64,000 nucleotides of DNA from Ilex aquifolium (GCA_951799425.1 OX637392.1:58319093-58383092); one strand, 5' to 3'; numbered from the stretch's first letter, positions 38,719 to 50,849 are shown. Translations and numbers: made by a program. Notes: a model not told the origin generated them from the sequence alone.

Positions 38719-40775
38719 AATATTTATAGAGTGTGTGTGTAAGTTTGCAGCCATGGACGTCATGCGTGTGTGCTAATATGCTTGTGAAGAACACAACACC
38801 TCTATATCACGGGCCTTTATGGATAATTCCTGCTATCTTCAGTGTATTTTACATTGTTACATTTGGAAGCAATTGATATACCACTATTCCCTTGTCTTTG
38901 CTGACTGAAAGGTGATGGCAGGTTGTATTGCTAGGTTCAGCTCCAGATCCTCGCATTCAAAATGATTTTGTTAATTTGTCCAATCAGTTGCATTCTTCAC
39001 ATAATGACCGTGCACGCCTCTGTTTGACCTACGACGAGCCTCTTTCTCACTTGGTATTCTCTTAGGGAACTTACAATTCTGCACTTTTTGGATCCATATT
39101 CCCTTCTGACATCTGCAATGTGACTCTTTTACTTACTGATTCATCAACATATCATTGTAGATATATGCTGGTGCAGATTTCATTTTAGTCCCTTCCATAT
39201 TTGAGCCATGTGGACTAACTCAACTCACAGCAATGAGATATGGTTCAATACCTATTGTTCGTAGAACTGGAGGTACGTAGATGCATTTTTTTGGCTGGTT
39301 TTTCTCAGTGAGAGAGAGTCATGTCTTAAACAATATTTCTGGAGTCACTGCTAAAACAATTTGTCACTTGGATGGCAACTTATAATTGTGGTGATAGTAT
39401 GTCTTGTTCAAGCTGCTAGAATAGGAGTGCTCCATTTTTAATTAGATTCTCCTTTCATGAACTGCCTTTCCATTTGGCGTCATGTTTGAGTAAAACCATC
39501 AATACCACTTTCTCAACTGGAAATTAGTTTGTTCTTGTCGTGTTTCCTTAATTTTAGGACATGAGTTCTTCATGCTAGTGTAATCCCCACTTTAATGAGT
39601 ATAATGGTGAGTACAATTTTCACGAAGTATGTGAATTCCTTTCTCCACCCACGCATCTGCCCACCCGTCTCAAAATAAAATAAAAATTGATGAATTGGTT
39701 TTTAATTGATGATTTCTATCATTTTACCCAAATTTCTGAAACAGAAGTTGTTTGCTTTTTAATCGACCTCAAGTTTAGCAAATGTCCCTTGTAAGTACGC
39801 CTTTTAGGCATTTCAGGAGTGTACTAGGTGCGATGTTAAAAAACACAAAATTAACTTGGGGTTTCTTTTCCGGAAACAAATGGAATATGCATATTCATAT
39901 ATACATCTTTACACATTGAACCAAGGAGTCACCAGCACACTCTCACACTTCCACATTTAGGTTTCTGCTTTGTGGAGTTATTGTCAATTAAGTTTCTGCA
40001 GTGGGCCTCTCCTGTATGTCGTTATTTCGCCATTGTCTTTCCTGTAGGACTCTATGATACTGTATTTGACGTAGACAACGATAAAGGGAGAGCACAGGCA
40101 CAAGGCCTTGAGCCAAATGGATTTAACTTTGATGGAGCTGATGCTGCTGGGGTTGATTATGCTCTTAATAGGTGAGTAGACCTAAGTTTGAGTGATGAGG
40201 CTTCTACAATGTGTTTGTCTGCTTGATTGATAGTTCAAAGTTTTTCCTTTTATTTTTAAAAGAATTCCAAACACTCTTGTTACTTCGTTTCTTCTGAATC
40301 TATGATTGGTGGAAAAAACAGAAAATAATGAAGCGACCCTCAACCCCAAGTGATGCCTGTGCCTCATAGCTTTTTAATTGTACCCTCTTTTTCATGGAGT
40401 CTATTCAGGAAACCCGTCTTTTAGTTAATTGTATTTTTTAATCTGGGCTTTCTGTTTGTCAAAAAGAAACTACAAAAGCTTTCCTCTAATTCTCTTCACT
40501 TCAGATTTTTTCCCATGTTGCTATGCTGAATGCTGTATTTCCATTGGATACCATCATCAAATATTAAATCCAGTCCTGGAGATGCTCATTTCCGTTATTT
40601 TAGATGTTAATCAACTTATCAAGGGCTCATATGTTCTATTTTCAGAGCAATCTCTGCTTGGTATGATGGACGGGATTGGTTTAACTCGCTATGCAAGCTG
40701 GTGATGGAGCAAGATTGGTCTTGGAACCGGCCTGCTCTTGATTATTTGGAGCTCTACCATGCAGCTCGAAAATGA
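27026..40775 (+). CDS. SS3: Starch synthase III, plastid
   Basis: ADP-glucose:alpha-1,4-glucan glucosyltransferase (GT5) that elongates amylopectin chains on plastid starch granules. Exons: 27026-27145, 27657-27708, 27805-29292, 30781-30995, 31201-31471, 32050-32225, 33634-33741, 34603-34712, 36042-36147, 36649-36819, 37005-37133, 38340-38522, 38922-39053, 39161-39272, 40048-40171, 40646-40775; 1208 aa, typical of SSIII. Residues 1-50 look like a transit peptide. Residues 60-300 are a charged, variable arm. Coiled-coil and three CBM53 starch-binding repeats follow (about 312-415, 490-600, 647-757). GT5 runs 762-1208, with KVGGLGDV at 774-781 (split by intron 6) and Glu1102 in FEPCGLTQ. The second ADP-glucose loop reads RRTGGL (1121-1126) where I expect RKTGGL. 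All junctions are GT-AG and in frame. The large third exon carrying the whole arm is an SSIII hallmark. Start chosen as first ATG giving a transit peptide. Confidence 0.95.
34030..34098 (+). repeat. SINE 3' fragment, copy 1 (in SS3 intron 7)
   Basis: AATGGAGAAACAAGATTCA, then TGTAGCCGACCCCAAATCAT and TGGGATTAAG match a motif common at the 3' end of a plant SINE family. A second copy is in the ATG8 gene. Confidence 0.5.
37274..37391. repeat. 59-bp tandem duplication in SS3 intron 11
   Basis: Units 37274-37332 and 37333-37391 start TGTTTGAATGTCTCC and differ at only a few positions, so the duplication is fairly recent. Intronic, no effect on the protein. Confidence 0.9.
37460..38060. repeat. 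GAAAC-rich decayed repeat in SS3 intron 11
   Basis: The block repeats GAAAC(A/G)T words (TGAAACATTTCGGGAAC, GAAACGTGGAAACAG, CGAAACATACCGAAA). TGCGTTTCA at the left and TTTTTGAAACGAAG at the right suggest weak terminal inversion. It looks like a worn non-autonomous DNA element; class not settled. Confidence 0.35.
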
Positions 40776-42414
40776 GAATAAGAAATTGAGGTACAGTTGG
40801 GGTTAGGAACAGTGATACAAGTTTACCATGTCCGACATATTGTACAGTTTTAGTGATAGGTTATTGTCTAGTTTTGATAAATCTGAATAAGGGTATAATT
40901 AATCCATTTTTGTAATTTTTTTTGTAGCATCAAATAATGTAAGTATTGTTGGACTGAGTAGTAATTCCAATCATGACAGTTCTTGCCTCAAACAAGATAA
41001 AGAGATGAAAAAGATGTAGCTGCAGATTTTGATTTATTCTTATTATGGAGATTTGATATCAAGGAAAAACATGTGAGACCAGGATTTTTTTGGCAATATG
41101 GATTTCATTTTGGTTACTCTGGCAGCTGCAGTGCTGTATAAACATGTAGCTCAGGTGTACATATATCTGTAACAAGATGAGATTTTTGGACTGGTGCATG
41201 GAAGGGTTTCGATAATATTGAGTTTTTATTTTGTTCCATTAAGGAGATGATCAGGTATGAAGCATTAGTGGGTTTCATTAGCTGAGTCTAAGACTACCAC
41301 CACTGAAGGGTCCCAAATTGGTTCCAGTAGCTGAGTTTCATGCACAGACCCTCGAGCATAATAGTTGGAGATGAGCAGAATCAAGGCCTAAAAAACAAAC
41401 TGGTATAGGATTAGCTTGGGGATTGGTAGGTGGTTCTTCTAGGCTTTGTTGAAAGTTTTCTCTTCTTTCTCTACTCTTATTACCATGTTCCTGAACTGTC
41501 TTCCCTAACAACAAAGTAGAGTAATGTGTTTACTTTTGTTCAAGTGAGCATAAATAACATCAAACAACATAGGTGGTTAAAGTTTCCAGTTGAATCTTTG
41601 GCATTAAGCACGAACTTTAAGTTGCATTACGGTCTCAAGTTATGTCACTATTGTCTCAAGAGAGTTCCTAGTTTGCGAAATGTGTATGGTTTACGTGTCT
41701 TGCTTATACCCTGAGTTTATATTGTAATTATGATTTAAGTGCTTTGATTATATAATTTTTTTTTTTTATGCATGGTCTTAGTGGCTATAAAGCTTTGCTT
41801 TATCTTTGGCTGAAATTGAAGCAACCAGCAGTTGTAGAAATGATAGTTTTGTGACCTTGTGGGGCTGGTGACTGGTGTGTAGTGGTGTTTGACTATGACT
41901 AGATGGGATTTGCGAAGCATATTCAGTGGAGAACTTGGCCATGGGCTTTAGATATGAGATATCCCACTTATCTTCAGCAAGTGAGGTTGGGATAAAGAAA
42001 ATGGTACACGAGTGCTTATATGTTATCTTGTCAATTCAACCCAAATGATTTCATTTTGGGTGATTGCAAAAGGTTCATCATGCACATGCTGATTAGGATG
42101 ATTGGAAAAGACTATAAAAAAAGTGTTTATGGTATCGTACCGAATTAAATTGTTAGCCTCTGTTTTAGAAGTGGAAGGATCCGTTGGTAATTTGCTCTCT
42201 TGCTAGAGTAGGTATGCGCGGATTCAGATTGCCTAAGTAGATAAAAGGTATGAAACTAGTGATTCCTTTGCGATCTTGTCTTCCTACTATAGAAGGATCA
42301 GCGCAAGGATCAGGGTTTTTGACTCGTGGAAATAGGTTAATGTTATGCCTAAAAGTAAGCATTGGATGAATGCCCGGGCCTTGAGATTATTTAATTTTTT
42401 TAGCAGGTTTAAGC

Positions 42415-42712
42415 TGTTAGGAATTTTGCACAAAATTCTCAAACCTGTGAGGAACAAGAATAGAGAAAACACATGTCAAAGAAAAGCAATCACACACACA
42501 AAACAATATTTACGTGGTTCGACAATTTGTCTACGTCCACAAAACTGCAAGGATTTCACTATTGAGAGGAAGGAATATAGAGGGCGGCTGTGCAGTATCG
42601 ATACAACGCTAATTACCAAAATAACAGTTTTTATATGTCTTCCGCACCGGGTTACAAAACAAGTCCAAAAGAAAATTTCCGCTCCATGGACTAAGCCTCA
42701 GAAAATTTTCCA
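42415..42712 (+). mobile_element. LTR retroelement fossil fragment
   Basis: Begins TGTTAGGAATTTTGCAC and contains ACGTGGTTCGAC and CTACGTCCAC, a pair of motifs shared by many plant LTRs and also present, in a related form, in the solo LTRs of this window. Ends and target duplication not resolved; a worn fragment. Confidence 0.45.
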
Positions 42713-43039
42713 TTAAAAATAATGAATATATATAACTTAATATTTGTGTAATTATATTTTTAAATCAAAAATAGAGTCAAAATAGATAAAAATAAAATAA
42801 TAAATAATTTTATTTTTAATTAGGGGATGAACTACATCCAATAGAATAAATACATTCCAACTAGGTTTACACCTACTCACTTATCTATCATTTGTATTAC
42901 TCTACATTTTAAAACTTGTATGCTTAATATATGGAAAATAAAATAATACATTATTTATAGTATCTAAATTTTCAAAACTTCAAATTTCGACATTGGGAGA
43001 CTTATTTCAAATTTTCAAATTTAATGGTCTAAAAGTATA

Positions 43040-43256
43040 ATTTTTTTTCAAAGAAATGGTGGGCGGGCTATGTGGACGGGTTGAGCTTGGCGGGCGGACT
43101 CTTGGGCCGGGTAATGGGTTTGAGGGCAAACCTAAGTCTTCTTTTTAAGGATATTGGACTCGGACGGGCTAACTATCTGGCTTATCGGGTTTCGAGCCTA
43201 TTTTTTCGAGCCGAGTAACAGAATCCGTGGGTAACTCAACCCATAGACAACCCTAA
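43040..43256. mobile_element. Decayed hAT-like fragment
   Basis: GC-rich CGGGCGGG/CCGGGTAATGGG words and a right end GACAACCCTA recall the subterminal style of the hAT elements here. The left end and target duplication are not found. Confidence 0.25.
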
Positions 43257-44627
43257 TCACAGATCTAACAAAAGCCATAAAAAAGAATATAAAGATAATA
43301 GATCTTACTTTATTAGACAAAAAAAAAAAAGTGGGCAACGAAATTTTGAAATTAACTTTATAGGTGAGTTGGGAATAGAATTGAGATTTATGATCTTATA
43401 CATATATATCTCACAGGTTGGCGGGAAGGGACGGCGTGAGGACGGGGCGGGAGTAAGTGTCAGTCCATCCTCGTCTCTATCTCCGTGTGGGTTTATACAA
43501 ATATCTCTGTATACGTCCATCGTTTAATATATATAATCTATTTTCGATTCAAACAAAATAAGTTTAGACGAATCCTCATTTTTATTCGGTACATTGCCAT
43601 TCCTGCGTACACTTAAAAAGGTTGTGATCAAATGTCCTTGAATAAGCCATATCGAAAGGGTTGACCCCACACATCCCACTGAGAGGTCACTATCCATCTA
43701 AAGGCAGTCTTGAGAAGACCCCTCACCCTAACCCCCTGACAAGTAATTGCAACCTCATTCATTTGGACCCTCCCTCCCTTTCTTGTACATCCCACACTCG
43801 CTCTCTCTCTCTATCTCTCTCTCAATACTGCGCTGTCATCTCAGCAACAATCCCCAAAACCCAGGAAGCATTGAAGAATGAAGAGCAGTTCCAGTAATAA
43901 TAAATACAAGCTCAGTCCCCATTAAATCACAAAACACCCGCCACAAATCTCCATGTATATCAACCAACCAAGTTCCTTAACTCCAACATTGTTTACTCCC
44001 AAGCATCCTAAAAACTAGATATGTTTCACTTCACAGAGAGAGAGAGAGAGGGGGAGAGAGTTGTTTCTCTACAGTGGCAAGTGTGCTTTAAGCTTACTCT
44101 ACAATGGCAAGTGTTCTTTAAGCTTAATTAAGTAGTTGTATTAGGGCTTAGGTTTGACAATAATTTGTGTTGTGTTAAGTATATATTATTTACACATTAT
44201 GTTATATTAAAATTAATTTAATATATAATTAATCCATTTTGTAATAATATATAATCAATTTTACGTTATTATACAAGCCGAGATCTTGTGTTTCAATATA
44301 CTTTTATCGGTTTATTTATTTTATAAATTTAACAAAATTCACCACCTAAATTATCCAAAAGTACATCAAAGTTCATTAATTTTACATCAATGCATGTAAT
44401 GTCAAAGCCTATTGGGGACTTGGATAAGGTTACGGATGTTAGCTAGGTTAGTCAGACCAATAGCTCCTCTTCTACCCCTTTCCTAATCACATACCCGTTC
44501 TTTTCAGAGTTCAGAACAATCCAAATCATACACACAGAGGGTGTTATCGATATAGTACACACACTGACACACACACTTATCTTGTATATATCCACATATT
44601 AATGTAAAAAACCCCACTTCAAGAAAT

Positions 44628-44636
44628 CTTTATATA
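44628..44636 (+). promoter_or_regulatory. Candidate TATA box of the S40 gene
   Basis: CTTTATATACTA lies about 690 bp before the ATG. The distance fits a leader with an intron, for which CAG/GTAAGT at 44811 and TTTTTTCAG ending 45207 are good donor and acceptor sites (5' UTR intron 44811-45207). Confidence 0.4.
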
Positions 44637-45319
44637 CTAATCTTGTCTGAAGTGGGCAAAAAATGGTGTCATGACACTTGGGTTTCTGGGTTTTCTCAGT
44701 GCCTTCCTAAATGCCCATTTTCTCTCTCATCTACTATGGAACTTTCTGTGGGCGTTTTTGGACTTTTATGTACTGATAAACCCCACCTTTCAGTCTCAAA
44801 CCATTTTCAGGTAAGTGCGTAGAAGGAGATATAGTGGGAACTAAGATTCCCATGAAAGATGAAACCCATCATTTTCTTTTTTTCCTTTTCTTTTCCGTTT
44901 CCTGTTTTAATGTCCAAAACAGCTTAAAATCACTGTCATGCATAGCTCTGTGACTCTGGCAATTGTCTATTTACTCTCCCTAGCAGGAGTACCCTTTCCA
45001 AGTCTTGAAACTTGTGATTTTCTTTGGACTTTTGTGCACCACATAAGGGTAGTCTATGGGTTTCTGTTTCTCCCACTATTCAGAGTACCCACCTGTGAAA
45101 TTTATAAAGCTCGGTTGCTTTTGGAGGTTTTTGACGCAAAAGAATGGTAGATTCCTGATATTATTCTCTTACACCTTTTGATTCCCTAGAAAACCTAATT
45201 TTTTCAGACGCAAAACCATCTCTCTTCTCTTATCTATTTATTGTGGGAGATAGGTTTTTATTCTTCAAGCTTTAAAGACCCCATTTGGAATATTATTGGG
45301 TTCATATAGAGCTATAGCC

Positions 45320-45904
45320 ATGGCGGATGAATCTGTTATCATGAAAAAGAGCAAGAGTGGGAAGTCATTGAGAGATGATGAAGATCTTCAAGAAGAAGAA
45401 GTGTGGGCTGTTATGAAGGAGAGAGAAGAAACAAGCCTGAAAATGAGAACAGCCAAAGACTCATCTGGTTCTTCATCATCTGCATGGCGGTTCCCTTCTG
45501 TTCCAAGAGCAGTCCAAAGGTCTAACAATGGCGGTCGTGAGGCCCATGTGCAGCCTCAGCAACTATCTGCCACTCTGAACATTCCTGACTGGGCAAAGAT
45601 TTATAAGAAGAAATCCAAGGGTTTAAGGGATGATTCATGTGGTGATGAAGATGGTGAAATCAATGATGTTGTCAATGTTGATGAATGTGTTGATGATGTT
45701 GAGAATGATGATGATGGTGATGAAGAAATGGTCCCTCCACATGAATACATTGCTAGGAAGTTTGCCAGGACTCAGATTGCTTCTTTCTCAATGTGTGAAG
45801 GGGTTGGAAGGACACTTAAAGGAAGAGACCTTAGCAAATTGAGGAATGCCATTTTAACCAAGACTGGTTACCTAGAAAATGATCACCTCCATCACCCTCA
45901 CTAG
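45320..45904 (+). CDS. S40-like: Senescence regulator S40-family protein (DUF584)
   Basis: Plant-specific nuclear protein family linked to leaf senescence; molecular role not settled. Intronless coding frame of 194 aa. The N-terminal segment carries the short acidic motif EEEVWAVM, then a Ser-rich stretch, then WRFPSVPRAV and the LNIPDWAKIYKKK segment. An acidic run follows (about residues 110-144, Asp/Glu/Val). The family signature ends the protein: VPPHEYIARKFART, IASFSMCEGVGRTLKGRDL, then KLRNAILTKTGY. The start was set at ATG 45320 because its context (AGCCATGGCG) is strong and the frame upstream has only a TTG. The extra-long acidic spacer before VPPHEY is the variable part of the family. 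No neighbour shares its role. Confidence 0.9.
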   Translation: MADESVIMKKSKSGKSLRDDEDLQEEEVWAVMKEREETSLKMRTAKDSSGSSSSAWRFPSVPRAVQRSNNGGREAHVQPQQLSATLNIPDWAKIYKKKSKGLRDDSCGDEDGEINDVVNVDECVDDVENDDDGDEEMVPPHEYIARKFARTQIASFSMCEGVGRTLKGRDLSKLRNAILTKTGYLENDHLHHPH

Positions 45905-45922
45905 GTGACTACCAGCATGACC

Positions 45923-45971
45923 ATGCATCATCATCATCATCACTATCATTCATGGCATCACCTTTACCATC

Positions 45972-46002
<31 letters not shown>
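45923..46002. repeat. CAT/ATC microsatellite in the S40 3' UTR
   Basis: Two clusters of CAT/ATC triplets just after the stop codon. Histidine-rich readings of this stretch are artefacts of the repeat. Confidence 0.85.
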
Positions 46003-46546
46003 GTGTCACAGCATGATCTTTGTCATCATCAATCAAAGGGGTCCCATTATTGTGTTTTATTTTATTCTTTTCCCTTTTTTATTGAATGTAATGTGGTGCT
46101 TGTGCTAGTGCTAGTGCTAGTGCTGGTAGAAGAAGTATAAGCTAGAAGTGGTCAGAGCTGCCATTTTTGGAGTTTTTGTTATAGAAGAAAAGATAGCTGA
46201 CTGAGATTTATGTTTGGTAAATGCAGTGCTTATGTACCTGGGCATATGGAAAGGAATTAGTTTATTATTTTTGTTCTTTATTTGTGTTATTTACCTCTTC
46301 TCCACTGAGTTTTTGTATTTATTTAATTTGGGGTTTAATTGTTTTGTTCCCATGTTAAAAGTACAAATTTAAGAATAGACGGCCTAATTCAAAATAGTCA
46401 TTGAATTAGTTATGAGTTTTGATATTAAATAGGATCTATTTTTAATCTAATCACTATATTAAATTATTGTATCTTAAAAGCTAGTAATTCTTAGACCTTG
46501 TCTGATTGTCCAGGATTATGCTGCAAAGAACTAAGAATCAAGAGAT

Positions 46547-47187
46547 AATGGGATGGGGGTACCTTTTTCAAAACTTAGTTGACTTTAAGTACCACCTCCA
46601 AACTTATCCTCCTTTAAGTCTTTTTTTTCATTAAATAGTTGTCAATAAGTACACATTTTAAAACATTTTCAAATTCTTTCTAAATTGTATTTCATAATTA
46701 CTCCTATCATAAATAATGCATACTTAATTGAATGTGAGACTTTCAAGATTAGAATGTGAGACTTTCAAGATTCCTTTTGATATTTGTGTATCATTTGAAT
46801 TTTGAAATTTCATATATATATATATATATATGGAGTCGAAAAAGAGAGACACGATATAAATCGTCATGCAAACAGTGTCACCAAAGAGAGACACGATATA
46901 AATCGTCATACAAACAATGTCACCAAAGAGAGACACGATATATATGTGTGTGTATGTATGTATATATGAAATTTCAAAATTCAAATGATACACAAATATC
47001 AAAAGGAATCTTGAAAGTCTCACATTCTAATCTTGAAAGTTTCACATTCAATTAGGTATGCACTATTTATGGTAGGGGTAAAAGGGTTTTTATGACTTTT
47101 TTTAAGCACATGTACTTCTATCCCAATTATTTTAAAAAGTGTATTTTTATCCTATTAAGTTTTTTGGGAAGTACCGGCCTCCCAATG
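46547..47187. mobile_element. Foldback element with internal minisatellite, copy 1
   Basis: Inverse of the copy at 60262-61830. It starts at TAATGGGATGGGGGTACC and ends TTGGGAAGTACCGGCCTC. Inner arms 46727-46830 and 46955-47057 are almost perfect inverted repeats (GAATGTGAGACTTTCAAGA and its inverse). Between them lie 2-3 units of about 42 bp containing AGAGAGACACGATATAAAT. No coding capacity; apparent frames with ICIVSLFGDT-like repeats are the minisatellite. Confidence 0.75.
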
Positions 47188-47551
47188 ACCCAAGAATCAA
47201 TAGGTCATTTGGGCTGGGCTGGTCTGCCAATTATCTGTGGGCCAGGGAACCCGCACAAAGAAACGCCAGGCCACAACTTCTCTCAATGGACCTTTAGCTG
47301 GGTTATTATCGGATGGCCCTAATGGGCTTTCTTTTTTTGCCCATTTTTTTTAGGGTTTTTTAAGTGTGGGTACAATTTTTTAAACTTATTTAAGCAAAAG
47401 TGTATAGATAAGTTATTTACTCTATTAAGTACAATTTTTATAAAATTTTTTGTGTTTAGGTACAAAATTCAAAATGAATTAAAATTTTTTTTACCTAAAC
47501 ACCCTTCCTTAATTTATGCAGTCATCATTGACACTTATTTGAGGAAATAAA

Positions 47552-47586
47552 TAATTATATATATATATAAAGTGAAACAAACTGAT

Positions 47587-47659
<73 letters not shown>

Positions 47660-47685
47660 TCAGTTTGTTTCCCTTTATACTTTAT

Positions 47686-47753
<68 letters not shown>

Positions 47754-47822
47754 TGTATATGTGTGTATATATACACACAGTTTATATATATGTGTGTGTG
47801 TGATCAGTTTGTTTCACTTTCA

Positions 47823-47900
<78 letters not shown>
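47552..47900. repeat. Complex (AT)n/(AC)n microsatellite block
   Basis: Alternating (CA)n and (TA)n runs, with the flanking words GTGAAACAAACTGATCACAC and TGATCAGTTTGTTTCACTTT giving inverted symmetry. Fully low complexity. Confidence 0.95.
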
Positions 47901-47901
<1 letters not shown>

Positions 47902-50590
47902 CTTGTTCTTCTCATTGTAAATCAGAAACCAATTATTATAAAGTTATTTTGGCTATGAATGGATTAAGTATAAATACTTTGACTAAGTCTCAAACATTAA
48001 TTATTGATCTTATCGATAAAATTCAAGATCTTGATTCTAAGAGAAAAGCTATTGAACAATATCTGCAGATAAATCCAGAAGAAAATAGACCATCTATGTC
48101 TCAATCTTATTCACTTAAAGAAGTCCTTAATATGACAGAAGAAATAACAATTGAAAATATCCCAACTAGAGAGTTCTCATCCTCTCCGGTCCAAGACTTA
48201 AAGAAAGAAATTTATTCTCTTAAAGAAGACATAAAAGTCTTACAAGCTAGAGTGTTAGCTTTGAAAAAATTTCCCTTTAAAGACAAAGACATAAAGGTTG
48301 ATAAAGACATTGAGAATGATAACTGATGATGCACAAAATTGTCTTTGACAAGATCAACAGTCAAGTATGAGTAGTGATGCAATTAATGAATAATCAACGA
48401 TTAATCAATGGCAATCAATGAATCAAAACAGTAAACAGAGAATCAACACAGAGACTTATAGTGGTTCGGTCTCGGATGACCTACGTCCACTCTCTGGAAT
48501 GACAGCGATGGCCGGTGTTCTTTATTAATGAATAAGAGTCACCGGAGTATTACAGAGCTTTGAGAAATGGAGAACAATGTGTAGAGGTGTAGGAGGTGTG
48601 GTGTGTGTAGATCATGAGATGCCTCTCCAAGTGGAGAGAGCTTACATTATATAGGTTCACTAAGGCGGTGAGGCGGTCACTACAATTTAGTAAGTATAAT
48701 TATGGTAGGATTCTACCACTTTGGTAGGTACAGTTATGATAGGATTAGATCTCCGGTGCGTATCCCGATATTTTCTCCCTCGTGTCCCTATTCCGTCGGA
48801 GGAGGTCCTGAGCTGGACTAGGCTTGAGTCGGAGGAGGCCTTCATGGAGTCAGGAGGCAAGGGAGGAGGAGACTCAGGTAGGCAAAGGAGGAGGAGGCCA
48901 AGGGCAGGCGCCCACTTGGGCTTGGCCATGGTTCCAGGCGCCCCCTTGGGCGTGGCCAAGGTTCGAGGCGGCGCCCCCTTGGGCATGGCCAAGGTGCCTC
49001 CCATGGGCGGCGCCCCTTGGTCCATGGGCTTGGGTTCTTTGGACTCCGTATCGATTTGTAGCTGTATTTTTTGTTTTCCTTTATGCCCTCTGTAATTTGG
49101 GCTATTCAACTCCACACGGGATTTTCTTTCGGCTTTCTTGGTCCGTTTAAATTGGGCTTGGTCCAGTCAAATTTGGACTCGTCAATAACGCATCTCCTTC
49201 TCATTCTATTAAAGAATATTATTTAAATGTAATCGATAAAATAACTTTTCAAAAATGGTATATTAAAGTTACTCTTGCGATAAATCAATTCTTTACTATT
49301 GAAACTATTGTTTTAATTGATAGTGGATCTGATATGAACTACATAAAAATAGGATTAATTCCTACCAAATATTTTGAAAAAACTACTCAGTCGGTTAGTA
49401 TTGCTGATGGTTCGAAATTAAATATAAATTTTAAACTCTCGAATGTTTATGTTTGTAATGAAGGAATTTGTATTCCTACGACTTTTATGCTTATTGACAA
49501 TTTAAATCAATTGGTAATTTTGGGAACACCATTTTTATCTATGATCCAACCTATAGAAAAAATTGATTCTAAAGAAATTTTGACTACTATAGATGGTCAA
49601 CAGATATTATTTGAGTTTATAACTTCACCTCAAATACAAATGATAAATCAATTAAAAGAAAATTAATTTACAAAAAGAATCATTTTGATTATATTATTCT
49701 TAACTCTTTTTGGAGTGCTAATCTTGCAGGAACACAAGAAGTTCTAGATATGAATCCTGATTCATTTTCTCTTGATCCTATTAACAAAACTCCAGAACTT
49801 CTGGACTGTATTTGTGACCATGCAGGTGAAGATATATTTAGTTTCGTCTCTACATGGAAAATTAATTATTGCAAAATGTCTCTATGGAGTCTTTATTGAC
49901 CTGCTATGGAAGAGCAACTGACAGACGATGTTTTTCTTTTTCTGTTAAGAATTGCTCGAGCTGCTAAGAATACTTCTAAATTCAGTTTTATTCTTGAAAT
50001 TAATGACTGTTATTATGATTACCACTATAAACAATGGATGAAGAATCTTGTTCCAGAAGAATTCTGTTATCATACCTTGATAAAACTTGGAGGAATATTG
50101 GTAAGAACCCAATATTATACTTATAAAAGAGCATATTATTCTGATGATTATAAGACTACTTTTGATGCATATAAAAATGCATATTATTTTGATCCATATA
50201 AGGATGCTAATTATTTTAATGCATATAAAAATGCATATTATCCACCCTTACGATATTCTTGTAAGTTACCTATTAAAGATATTGATGTTGAATCACATAA
50301 ATGTGATAAAGACTTTTTATATCAAAAGGACACCACATTTGGTAAAGAAAGTCTGTCACATATAGGTGACATTAATAAGGAGCCATCTTTCCATGCATAT
50401 GGTTCAAGAGATAAATTTTTTTTAACTAATCCCACTGCTTTAATTTTATCTCCATATACGGAGAATACTTTTCTGATAGGTATAAATACCTTTTTAAATG
50501 ATTACTGGATAAATCCTCAAGAGATGAGAAAAATATTTTCTACCAGGATAAATCCTGAACAGCTGAGAAAAATATTCCATAATTAGAATA
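47901..50590 (+). mobile_element. Probable endogenous pararetrovirus (Caulimoviridae-like) fossil, interrupted by a solo LTR
   Basis: Two parts flank the solo LTR at 48324-49184. The left part (47901-48323) codes for a coiled-coil-rich segment. The right part begins with an aspartic protease-like region (DSGSD active-site motif, then VILGTPFLS), followed by 49906-50585, a Tyr-rich segment with AYKNAYY repeats and no domain that I recognise. AT-rich coding style and the protease pattern fit endogenous caulimovirids best; a Ty3/gypsy origin is the alternative. No reverse transcriptase was seen. The element is incomplete and broken. The nested LTR makes it older than that LTR. Confidence 0.5.
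48324..49184 (+). mobile_element. Solo LTR 1 (861 bp) nested in the pararetrovirus-like fossil
   Basis: TGATGATGCACAAAATTG at 48324 to GACTCGTCA at 49184, flanked by perfect 5-bp duplication ATAAC (48319-48323, 49185-49189). It has GTGGTTCGGTC and CTACGTCCACTC near the left and a GC-rich right half with repeated GCGCCCCCTTGGGC-like words. No internal region remains, so it is the product of LTR-LTR recombination. The intact duplication suggests moderate youth. Confidence 0.9.
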
Positions 50591-50849
50591 ATTATTCCAC
50601 TGACTCTAAATATAAGATTATTAAAGAATGTCTTAAAGACATGGGAACAGAGGGAGCGTTAATTAATGATATATATGATGTCTCATGCCACCAACCTTGC
50701 TTCCACGTCATCTGACCAAAAAGAATAAAGTCTTTTACTATGATGATTGATCAAACCCTAAATTTTCCCCCAAAAAAAGAGAGAATCGATCAAGATATTT
50801 TGTTAGATATTATGTATTGTTTGTTGTTGGGATGTAGGAAAAAAAGATT

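Larger units (their letters stand above)
40776..44620. other. Intergenic space between SS3 and the S40 gene
   Basis: The first 400 bp are SS3 3' UTR and flank. Besides the LTR fragment and hAT-like piece listed separately I see no gene; 42713-43030 is AT-rich and 43660-44060 is CT/GA-rich. Confidence 0.6.

Noticed and set aside
41526-41714. 62-codon frame downstream of SS3
   Set aside because: No ATG context, no domain, no splice partners; expected by chance.
45905-46140. His-rich frames after the S40 stop codon
   Set aside because: They come from a CAT/ATC microsatellite in the 3' UTR.
46724-47055. Two overlapping 99-codon frames with the same ends (MRLSRFLLIF and inverse)
   Set aside because: A mirror effect of the inverted arms of the foldback element.
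47509-48326. Long Ile/Tyr and Thr/His-repeat frames
   Set aside because: Products of (AT)n and (AC)n microsatellites; only the part after 47900 has coding character, and it belongs to the fossil element.
48687-49150. Pro/Gly/Arg-rich frames on both strands
   Set aside because: They lie inside solo LTR 1 in its GC-rich repeated half; no domain.
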